A DNA stretch of 64,000 nucleotides from Tannerellaceae bacterium (lineage in GTDB: Bacteria; Bacteroidota; Bacteroidia; Bacteroidales; Tannerellaceae): positions 49,034 through 113,033 of the forward strand of contig JAISWO010000029.1 of the NCBI GenBank assembly GCA_031271045.1. Direction: 5' to 3'. A program made the translations under genes and the position numbers. Positions 50,251 through 57,055 of the stretch are shown here, piece after piece (within the stretch, counting starts at the first letter, position 1; each line of letters opens with the position of its first letter). The notes beneath the pieces were generated by a model that saw only the letters and a list, made by a program, of their open reading frames with translations, searched no databases and had not been told where the DNA came from.

Positions 50251-50293
50251 ATAAGCATCCCCCGTCGCTCTTGGGTAAGAGTGGCGGGGGATT
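50251..50293. terminator. Second copy of the 43-bp terminator
   Basis: Exact repeat of 48882-48924, in the same orientation, between the S24-like gene and the convergent DUF2461 gene. It should terminate transcription from both sides. Confidence 0.85.
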
Positions 50294-50323
50294 GTTATAT
50301 TATATATAATGTATGGCGGCGGC

Positions 50324-51001
50324 TTAGACGGAGTTGCCGGTGTACTCGTCGACGGTGTAGTTGAGGAAGCGGGTGAAGGGGAGTAAGATCTTGTAAGAGG
50401 CGGCGGCCTGGTCGATCCAGTCGTCGGCAAGGAAGAAGGCGTCGGGCTTGGGAGTACTGACGCAGAAGTCTTTGTGGCGCAGTATCTCGCCGTGCTCGAA
50501 ATCCGGAGGGAAGCCGGCCGGCATACGTTTTAGCGTCTCGCCTTCGAGCGTGGAATAGAGCGCACGGAAGGAAGGGTTCTCGATGATAGCGAGAAATTCG
50601 TCAATGTGGTCGTAGATGTCTTGCCGCACCATCTTCAGTAGTTTCGGGTCGGGCATCCAGAGGCCGCCGGAGAGGAATGAGTTGCCGGCTTCGAGATGGA
50701 GGTAGTATCCGCTACGCGGGCTGTTGCGCCCTCCCCTTGCAGCGATGTAGGCGCCGATATGGGTCTTGTACGGCAGTTTGTTGGGCGAGAAGCGGATGTC
50801 GCGGTAGATGCGGAACAGGCAGTCTTTGGCTTCTATGCCTGCTATTTCTTCGTCGAACAGGGCAATGCGGTCGATCAACTGTTGGACGATCGCGAGATGT
50901 CCTTTCTTCAGGGCGTCGTAGCGTCCTTTGTTTTGCTGGAACCAGTCGCGATTGTTGTTCTGTTCCAGTTCTCGCAGAAATTCTAATAGATGCTTTATCA
51001 T
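50324..51001 (-). CDS. DUF2461 domain protein
   Basis: 225 residues, the usual length, with the family motifs LRELEQNNNRDWFQQNKGRY near the N-terminus, CLFRIYRDIRFSPNKLPYKT around residue 62, YLHLEAGNSFLSGGLWMPDP around 100 and a closing LPFTRFLNYTVDEY. DUF2461 proteins are widespread and uncharacterised, with no predicted signal or membrane part. The -7 box (51007-51014) ends only about 5 bp before the ATG, so the message may be leaderless. It is divergent from the GT51 gene. Confidence 0.88.
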   Translation of the reverse strand: MIKHLLEFLRELEQNNNRDWFQQNKGRYDALKKGHLAIVQQLIDRIALFDEEIAGIEAKDCLFRIYRDIRFSPNKLPYKTHIGAYIAARGGRNSPRSGYYLHLEAGNSFLSGGLWMPDPKLLKMVRQDIYDHIDEFLAIIENPSFRALYSTLEGETLKRMPAGFPPDFEHGEILRHKDFCVSTPKPDAFFLADDWIDQAAASYKILLPFTRFLNYTVDEYTGNSV

Positions 51002-51006
51002 AGTGG

Positions 51007-51014
51007 CAAAGGTA
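51007..51014 (-). promoter_or_regulatory. -7 box (TACCTTTG, minus strand) next to the DUF2461 start
   Basis: CAAAGGTA on the plus strand is TACCTTTG on the minus strand and stops 5 bp before the ATG, implying a leaderless or very short-leader transcript. Confidence 0.5.
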
Positions 51015-51054
51015 TGAAAAGATTCAATGTGGAAGGTAGAGCCGGGAAAAACAC

Positions 51055-51062
51055 TATCTTTG
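51055..51062 (+). promoter_or_regulatory. -7 box (TATCTTTG) of the GT51 gene
   Basis: TATCTTTG lies 17 bp before the ATG at 51080 and decides that start over the upstream in-frame codon at 50990. Confidence 0.6.
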
Positions 51063-51079
51063 GTGAGTTTTTTCCCTGT

Positions 51080-52957
51080 ATGAAGAAAAGAAGAAGACGA
51101 TCTCGACGACGCATAAAGAATTTTTTCACCTCTGCTATCATTACTTTGCTGGCTGTGGCTTGTTTGTGGCTTGTTGTAACCTTTGCCGCAAGGCGCTATG
51201 CGATGCGGAAGCTTCAGGCCATAGAGAAGCAGTACAATTTCGATATCCGTTACCGTTCGGTATCGCTGACGGGCTACAATAAGCTCCGGATCGAAGGCTT
51301 TACGGTGGCAGCCAACCGGTCGTCGCTATTGCTGTATGCCCAGTCGTTTGTGATCAAAGCCAACCTGTGGAACTCGTCGTTCTCCAGGGAGGATATTGAG
51401 GGGTTCGAGATCGAACAGTTGCATATCCGTTACAACCCTCCGGCCAAACGCGCAGGCGGGACGACCGACTATGCCTCGTGCATCGAGCAGGCGCTGGAAA
51501 AGACAGCCTCCCTCTTCCCTTATCTGCCGCCGGACGTTTGGGTGCACGATATCCATATCTCATATCAGGAGAAGAAGGACGTAGAGCATACCTTTTATAT
51601 ACCCCAACTCCGGATGACCGGCCATCGCTTCGTGGCCGAGATGCAGGACGCTGACGACGAACGCAGGACGTGGATATGCGGGGGGACGTACCAGACAAAT
51701 CCCGCGAGGCTAAGCCTGCGCATGTATGCCAAACAGCCGGGGAAAGTCACCCTCCCCTGGGTGACGGATTATACCGGGGCGACCGTACGGTTCGACACCC
51801 TGGCCATAGACCTGAAGGCGAAGAGGAACCCCGACGGCGTCGAGGTCATTCAAGGCAAAGCCGGCGTAAAAGGACTGTCGCTCCATCATGCAAGCCTCTC
51901 GTCAGACACTCTTCAGGTGGGCAAAGGCTATATCAATTACAGACTGTTTGCGGGGAGGGATTTCCTGGAATTAGATAGCAGCGCCACAACTGTCCGCTAC
52001 AACCGGCTCCGGTTTAATCCCTTTGTGAGGATCGAAAAGAACCGCAAGTGGCGCGTAAGGCTTGCCCTGGATACGAACGAGTTCCCGGCCGACGACCTGT
52101 TCACCTCCCTGCCCCGCGGTGCGTTCGGTAATCTGGAAGGGCTACGGGTGAGCGGTACGCTCGCCTGGCATGTTTTGCTGGATGTTGATATGGCCAGAGT
52201 GCCCGACCTGGTCTTCGAGTCGGTGGTCCGCCCGCGCAACTTCAGCATCGTGAATTACGGGCATACAGACCTCCGGAAGATGAGCCGCCCCTTCCTGCAC
52301 GTGATCCGCGATGGTAATCAGATTGTGCGGCACTTCGAGGTAAGCAGTCGCAATCCGGCCTTCCGACCCATTCACACCATCTCGCGCTACCTGCCGATGA
52401 CGATTATGCACGGCGAGGATTTTGCGTTCTACCATCACCGGGGCTTCTATCCGCAAGCCTTCCACAAGTCGCTGGTCGAGAATATCGAGTCGGGCCGTTT
52501 CCTGCGAGGTGCAAGCACCCTGACGATGCAGGTGGTGAAGAACGTCTTCCTCAATGCCGACAAGACCCTTGCCCGCAAACTGGAGGAGATACTGATCGTT
52601 TGGTTGATCGAGGACAACCGGCTGACTTCCAAGTCCCGTATGATGGAGGTTTATATGAACATTATCGAGTGGGGGCCTAATGTCTATGGGATAACCGAAG
52701 CCGCCCGCTTTTACTTCGCCAAAGATCCATCTGCCCTGACGTTGAGCGAATGTATTTTCCTTGCTTACATTATTCCTTATCCCAAATACCTGCGGAGTCA
52801 CTTCAACGGACTGCGTCCGAAGCCAGCCTATTACGAGTTTTTCCACGATGCCGTCAGGCGCTTGCTTCAGCGGCAGGCCATCACGCCGGACGAAGCTGCC
52901 CGGACTCATCCCGACCTGGCGTTCAGAGGGCCTGTGATTGAGTACCTGACACGGTAG
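51080..52957 (+). CDS. Membrane-bound GT51 peptidoglycan transglycosylase with AsmA-like N-terminal region
   Basis: 625 residues. A very basic N-terminus (KKRRRRSRRRIK) leads to one membrane helix (about 17-37). Residues 40-410 are a long beta-rich periplasmic region resembling AsmA-like lipid-transfer folds, and residues about 430-590 are a family 51 glycosyltransferase with the motifs EDFAFYHHRGFYPQAFHKSL, RGASTLTMQVVKNVFL and KLEEILIVWLIED, equivalent to EDxxFxxHxG and RGxSTIxxQ, so the catalytic Glu is present. It would polymerise lipid II or act on a related undecaprenyl substrate. No transpeptidase domain follows. The N-terminal extension is not part of classical monofunctional transglycosylases. 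Confidence 0.85.
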   Translation: MKKRRRRSRRRIKNFFTSAIITLLAVACLWLVVTFAARRYAMRKLQAIEKQYNFDIRYRSVSLTGYNKLRIEGFTVAANRSSLLLYAQSFVIKANLWNSSFSREDIEGFEIEQLHIRYNPPAKRAGGTTDYASCIEQALEKTASLFPYLPPDVWVHDIHISYQEKKDVEHTFYIPQLRMTGHRFVAEMQDADDERRTWICGGTYQTNPARLSLRMYAKQPGKVTLPWVTDYTGATVRFDTLAIDLKAKRNPDGVEVIQGKAGVKGLSLHHASLSSDTLQVGKGYINYRLFAGRDFLELDSSATTVRYNRLRFNPFVRIEKNRKWRVRLALDTNEFPADDLFTSLPRGAFGNLEGLRVSGTLAWHVLLDVDMARVPDLVFESVVRPRNFSIVNYGHTDLRKMSRPFLHVIRDGNQIVRHFEVSSRNPAFRPIHTISRYLPMTIMHGEDFAFYHHRGFYPQAFHKSLVENIESGRFLRGASTLTMQVVKNVFLNADKTLARKLEEILIVWLIEDNRLTSKSRMMEVYMNIIEWGPNVYGITEAARFYFAKDPSALTLSECIFLAYIIPYPKYLRSHFNGLRPKPAYYEFFHDAVRRLLQRQAITPDEAARTHPDLAFRGPVIEYLTR

Positions 52958-52995
52958 ACTTATCCCCCGGTATACCTATCCCCCGCAGGCTATTA

Positions 52996-53850
52996 CTATT
53001 TCACGTGCTGGAAGTCGATCCTCACTTTCGTGCCTTCGTGCAAGACCGACGAGATGCTCACCTGGGCGCCGTAAACGCGCAGGATATGCACCGACAGGCT
53101 TAGCCCGATGCCATTGCCGGCGTATTCACGCGTATTGGTTGCCCGGTAAAAGGGTTGGAAGATACGGTTCAGTTCTTCCTGAGGGATACCGATGCCCTGG
53201 TCTTTAATCTCCAGCACACTCCCCCGGAGGCGTATCTCGACCATCTTGTCGCCCGAATACTTGAGGGCGTTGCCGATAATATTGCCCAAAGCCGTCTCCA
53301 GCAACTGTGGGTTCATATCCAGCATAAAGGCGAAGTTGTCGGGGGAGAACAGGATACGTTTCTCCAGGAATTGCATGATAAAGTCGGCCAGGATGATCGT
53401 CCGGGAGGCTGTTTTGAGGATCTCATCCTCCCCTTTGGAAAGGAACATCAGGCGTTTCATCAACTGGATGATGCGTTGCGCCTCGGAAGCAATCCGCCGG
53501 AGGGAAGCCTGGTATTCGGAAGGAGAACGTTCTTTCATGAGGCTGATTTCACATTCTCCCTGTATGGCCGTCAGGGGATTGTTCAGCTCATGGGAAGCAT
53601 TGCTGATGAACGACTTTTCGCTTTGGTAAGTGCTTTCGATCCAGGCCGTCATCTCGTTCGCATATCGCCGGGCCACCCCATAAACCAGGAGGGCGTTTAT
53701 CAGCAGGAAAGCAACCGGCAGCCCGATCCCATACATCAACGGCATCTGCGGGAAAAGGACGATAAGCAGGTAAAAGAGTATCGAAACGACGGCTATCACT
53801 CCCACGGTGATATACGTATAACGGTATGCTATTTTCTTGCCCGGCATCAT
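52996..53850 (-). CDS. Two-component sensor histidine kinase with minimal sensor region
   Basis: 284 residues from the ATG at 53850, overlapping the response-regulator stop (ATGA). Two membrane helices (about 11-33 and 39-60) are separated by only a few residues, leaving no extracytoplasmic sensor, so it probably senses within the membrane or through a partner. HisKA box FISNASHELNNPLTAIQGE (His 87), N box NIIGNALKYSG, G1 DQGIGIPQEE and G2 GNGIGLSLSV are all intact, so it should be active. It pairs with the OmpR-type regulator upstream. Confidence 0.92.
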   Translation of the reverse strand: MMPGKKIAYRYTYITVGVIAVVSILFYLLIVLFPQMPLMYGIGLPVAFLLINALLVYGVARRYANEMTAWIESTYQSEKSFISNASHELNNPLTAIQGECEISLMKERSPSEYQASLRRIASEAQRIIQLMKRLMFLSKGEDEILKTASRTIILADFIMQFLEKRILFSPDNFAFMLDMNPQLLETALGNIIGNALKYSGDKMVEIRLRGSVLEIKDQGIGIPQEELNRIFQPFYRATNTREYAGNGIGLSLSVHILRVYGAQVSISSVLHEGTKVRIDFQHVK

Positions 53851-54527
53851 GCTTCTATCCTGTAACCGATTCCGGAGACGGTCTGTATCAGTTTCCTGTC
53901 GGCCCCCTTGTCGATCTTGGCCCGGAGGTAATTGATGTAAACATCCACGACGTTCATATTGCGGTCGGCTTCCTTGTCCCAAACCTCTTTGATGATGCTT
54001 TGGCGGCTAAGGGCGGTTCCGGAGTTGAGCATCAGGTATTCGAGCAGCCGGTATTCGCGAATGGTAAGATCAATCGGACGACCGTTGCGGACGGCGCGAT
54101 GATTGTCAGGTTCCAACACCAGGTCGCCGCAGCAAAGACGCCCCTTAGCCTGCGTCACTCCGCCCTTGGTCCGCCGCAGAAGCGCCTGTATGCGGGCTTC
54201 CAGCTCGGCAAAGCTGAAAGGCTTCACGATGTAATCATCGGCTCCGGCCTCCAACCCCTTGACGATATCGTCCGTCGTACCCAAGGCCGTAAGCATGATC
54301 ACCGGGGAGGCATACCCGTACGTTTGCCTGTACCGGCGGCACAGCTCCAGCCCGTTCATCCGGGGCATGATGAGATCGAGTATCAGCAAATGGAACGACT
54401 CCGTCGCCGCCATCTCCCAGCCCGCCACGCCATCGTATGCCGTCAGGACGCTGTAACCCGCCTCCCTCAGCCCCCGTTCGATGAAAGAAGCGATATTTAT
54501 TTCGTCTTCAACCAAAAGTATCTTCAT
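53847..54527 (-). CDS. OmpR-family response regulator
   Basis: 226 residues. The ATG at 54527 gives the classical receiver start MKILLVEDEINIASFIERGL; Asp 51 (LLILDLIMPRMNGLEL) is the phosphorylation site and the lysine in DDYIVKPFSFAELEAR near 100 completes the active site. The C-terminal winged helix (CGDLVLEPDNHRAVRNG, IDLTIREYRLLEYLM, VDVYINYLRAKID) is of the OmpR/PhoB type. Its gene overlaps the cognate kinase by 4 bp. A 23-bp repeat array lies upstream of its promoter, so it may be relevant to control. Confidence 0.93.
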   Translation of the reverse strand: MKILLVEDEINIASFIERGLREAGYSVLTAYDGVAGWEMAATESFHLLILDLIMPRMNGLELCRRYRQTYGYASPVIMLTALGTTDDIVKGLEAGADDYIVKPFSFAELEARIQALLRRTKGGVTQAKGRLCCGDLVLEPDNHRAVRNGRPIDLTIREYRLLEYLMLNSGTALSRQSIIKEVWDKEADRNMNVVDVYINYLRAKIDKGADRKLIQTVSGIGYRIEA

Positions 54528-54564
54528 GCAATGTATATAATATATGTATGTATGGGATTCAGCC

Positions 54565-54572
54565 TCCAAATG
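54565..54572 (-). promoter_or_regulatory. -7 box (TACATTTG, minus strand) of the two-component operon
   Basis: CAAATGTA on the plus strand reads TACATTTG on the minus strand, 38 bp before the response-regulator ATG. Confidence 0.6.
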
Positions 54573-54648
54573 TACTATAATTTGCGCGTTTAAGCTTCTG
54601 TCCCCCTCTCATTGTGCCGGATGCAAGCCCCGCTCTGTGAGGCAGCTC

Positions 54649-54809
54649 AACTATTCCCATAGTTCGATATGAACTATTCCAATAGTTCGATGTCAACTAT
54701 TCCAATAGTTCGATGTGAACTATTCCAATAGTTCGGTGTCAACTATTCTAATAGTTCGATGTCAACTATTGGAATAGTCGAGGTTAAACTATTAGAATGG
54801 TTGAGGTAC
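54649..54809. repeat. Seven-unit 23-bp tandem repeat with palindromic core
   Basis: Seven contiguous 23-bp units. The core AACTATTCCAATAGTT is self-complementary around its central two bases; units 6 and 7 keep the period but have GG or AG in the centre and a changed tail. The rest of the 54528-55270 gap shows only AT-rich and CTATTTTTC-type simple repeats before the next gene. Confidence 0.9.
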
Positions 54810-55270
54810 GCAACAGCGCGCAAGCTTGAGTTGAAGCAGGGAGAAGGCTTTGCTGCCTCCACCTCTGCGCAGAGCGTAAGCCAACCGGCGCAATTTATAT
54901 TCGCTCAGAAAACATTTTAATGAGAATCATTGCTTATCCGAAGAAAAAGCACTTAATTTACGTCGATTTTCGACAGAAGCGCGGGCGTATACGATCCGGG
55001 GGTGTCGACAGAAGAAGAAGAGGAGGAGGATTTCAAAAGAGAAGCAACACTCCACAAATTTATGATTGTTAGATGTAGAGATTGAGTAAACAGTTCTTTT
55101 TCAAAGAAAGGACGAATCGCTTTGTCTCGTCTCGTCGGCATGTGATACATTGGCATACATTTTTTCTATTTTTCTTCTATTTTTCTACTTTCTATTTTTC
55201 CATGAAAGTGTAGGTGCGTCTGCATCTGCACTTTTTTCGTACATTGTCGGCCAATAAACAAGGATTGAAG

Positions 55271-55741
55271 ATGAAAAGGTGGTTATTGCTACTTGTTTTT
55301 AGTGTGCCCTGTGCGGAAACAGTTCATGCACAGTGGACGTCCGAAGATTCGGTATGGCTTCAGGACGTATTGTCGGGCAAGAAAGAATTGCGTCTGAGCC
55401 CGGAGGCGAAGAATATCCTCGGTTCAGGCAACTTGCTTCGTTCGCTTATCAGCAAAGACTTTTCCGAATATCTGGAGCCCGATGAAGGGGGAGTGGGCCG
55501 GATAGCTGTGCCCCCGGCTGTCCTCATACGGCAGGGCCTGGACGAGAAGTTACCCATTGACAAGATTAACAGAGCGGCTTTCGGTACCCCTGCAGAGGCG
55601 AAGGAGCCGCCCATACGTCTGTCCGGCGCCGGCGCCTCGGTCTCGGTCGACATCGAAGGCGCCTTGAGGCAGTTGTTCATACCCTCCGAACGGGCCAAGG
55701 CCCGCAACCGCCGGAATGCAAATGCGTGGAAGTATTACTGA
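55271..55741 (+). CDS. Small secreted protein, DUF4858-like
   Basis: 156 residues from the ATG at 55271, whose signal peptide ends ETVHAQ. The mature N-terminus WTSEDSVWLQDVLSGKKELRL resembles DUF4858 proteins of Bacteroides, which are small secreted proteins of unknown function found near pyrH in related genomes as far as I recall. The C-terminus is basic (ERAKARNRRNANAWKYY). It is convergent with pyrH, and the two stop regions overlap by 7 bp. Confidence 0.72.
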   Translation: MKRWLLLLVFSVPCAETVHAQWTSEDSVWLQDVLSGKKELRLSPEAKNILGSGNLLRSLISKDFSEYLEPDEGGVGRIAVPPAVLIRQGLDEKLPIDKINRAAFGTPAEAKEPPIRLSGAGASVSVDIEGALRQLFIPSERAKARNRRNANAWKYY

Positions 55742-56451
55742 CGTCCGTACACCCGGGTGCCGACCGGCTCTCCGGCGAGGACCTTCATCAGGTTGCCCGG
55801 CGTATCCATGTTGAAGACGACAATAGGGAGGTTGTTTTCTTTGCACATAGCAGTGGCGGTCAGGTCCATCACCTTCAATCCCCGGAGGTAGATCTCGTCG
55901 AAGGTGATGGAGTCGAAGCGGAGGGCGGTGGGATCCTTTTCAGGGTCGGCCGTATAGATACCATCCACGCGGGTACCTTTGAGCATCACATCGGCTTCGA
56001 TTTCAATAGCCCGCAGCGAGGAGCCGGTATCGGTGGTAAAGAAGGGATTGCCCGTCCCGGCTGCGAGGATGACGACGTATCCGTTTTCCAGCAGTTCAAT
56101 CGCCCGGTATTTGTTGTAGAACTCAGCAATCGGTTCCATACGTATGGCGGTGAGCACTTTGTTTTTCACACCCTGAGCAGCGAGTACGGAGCTTAGCCCC
56201 AGTGCATTGATGACGGTAGCGAGCATCCCCATCTGATCTCCTTTGACGCGGTCGAAGCCCCGTCCGGAGCCGCTGAGCCCGCGAAAGATATTGCCGCCTC
56301 CGATGACGATAGCCGTCTGGACGCCTTCGATTGTTGCCTCCTGTATTTGCCGGGCATACTCGCTCAGTTTATTCTCATCTATTCCGTATTGCTTATCACC
56401 CTGAAGTGACTCTCCGCTTAGTTTTAGCAGGATTCGCTTGTAAATTGCCAT
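55735..56451 (-). CDS. pyrH: UMP kinase
   Basis: 238 residues, standard for bacterial UMP kinase, which phosphorylates UMP to UDP in pyrimidine synthesis. The ATG at 56451 begins MAIYKRILLKLSGESLQG, the family N-terminus; upstream in-frame starts would run across the promoter. IVIGGGNIFRGLSG near 58, KGDQMGMLATVINAL near 77, ILAAGTGNPFFTTDTGSS near 136 and KGTRVDGIYTADPEKDP near 166 are the nucleotide- and UMP-binding elements. It acts as a hexamer, with GTP activation and UTP inhibition in characterised relatives. Confidence 0.95.
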   Translation of the reverse strand: MAIYKRILLKLSGESLQGDKQYGIDENKLSEYARQIQEATIEGVQTAIVIGGGNIFRGLSGSGRGFDRVKGDQMGMLATVINALGLSSVLAAQGVKNKVLTAIRMEPIAEFYNKYRAIELLENGYVVILAAGTGNPFFTTDTGSSLRAIEIEADVMLKGTRVDGIYTADPEKDPTALRFDSITFDEIYLRGLKVMDLTATAMCKENNLPIVVFNMDTPGNLMKVLAGEPVGTRVYGRQ

Positions 56452-56493
56452 TTGTAAACCGTTTTTTTCTGTGATATTGTAATATTGTTTGCG

Positions 56494-56510
56494 CAAAAGT
56501 ACTACTTTTG
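56494..56510. promoter_or_regulatory. Back-to-back -7 boxes of pyrH (minus) and doxX (plus) forming one palindrome
   Basis: CAAAAGTACTACTTTTG: bases 56494-56501 read TACTTTTG on the minus strand, pointing to pyrH, and 56503-56510 read TACTTTTG on the plus strand, pointing to the doxX gene. One base separates the two. Each ATG lies about 43 bp from its box. RNA polymerase can hardly occupy both at once. Confidence 0.7.
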
Positions 56511-56552
56511 CCTGCATCGTTTGTGTTTGCAACTATCTTAATTTATATATCA

Positions 56553-57053
56553 ATGAATTCAAATTCAAATTTGCAAAGGTTCTGGTTGGTAGCATTGCGC
56601 TTACTGATAGGCTGGCACTTCTTGTACGAAGGTCTTGTTAAAGTGTTGAATCCGAAGTGGACCTCGTTAGGTTACTTGATGGATTCGCAAGGTTGGTTCG
56701 CTTCCGTGTTTCATTCGATGGCGAGTAATGCGGGCACGCTGAGCGTGATTAATTTCCTCAACGAATGGGGTCTTGTGCTCATTGGATTGAGCCTGATCCT
56801 GGGTTTACTGACGCGCTTGGGATGTATCGGCGGCATCTTGCTGCTGCTGCTTTACTATCTGTCGCATCCTCCGTTTATCGGCTCGGAAGAGCTGTTTATG
56901 ATGCCCCGCGAAGGCTCTTACCTGTGGATAGACAGGAACCTGATCGAAATTGCGGCGTTGGCGACGCTCTATGTCTTTCCTACGTCCAAGACGTTCGGAC
57001 TGGACGGCCTTCTTGGGAACTTATTAAAAAACAAACCTACTCAATCGCATTGA
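56553..57053 (+). CDS. DoxX family membrane protein
   Basis: 166 residues from the ATG at 56553; the TTG at 56508 lies inside the -7 box. Four membrane helices, with the DoxX signature WLVALRLLIGWHFLYEGLVKVLNP at the start (key residues Gly 19, Phe 22, Gly 25 region) and LSLILGLLTRLGCIGGILLLLLYYLSHPP in the middle. DoxX proteins are small quinone- or thiol-oxidation-linked membrane proteins of uncertain role. It precedes a secreted oxidoreductase by 2 bp, so coexpression is very likely and they may exchange electrons or share a substrate; this is inference. Confidence 0.88.
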   Translation: MNSNSNLQRFWLVALRLLIGWHFLYEGLVKVLNPKWTSLGYLMDSQGWFASVFHSMASNAGTLSVINFLNEWGLVLIGLSLILGLLTRLGCIGGILLLLLYYLSHPPFIGSEELFMMPREGSYLWIDRNLIEIAALATLYVFPTSKTFGLDGLLGNLLKNKPTQSH

Positions 57054-57055
57054 TC

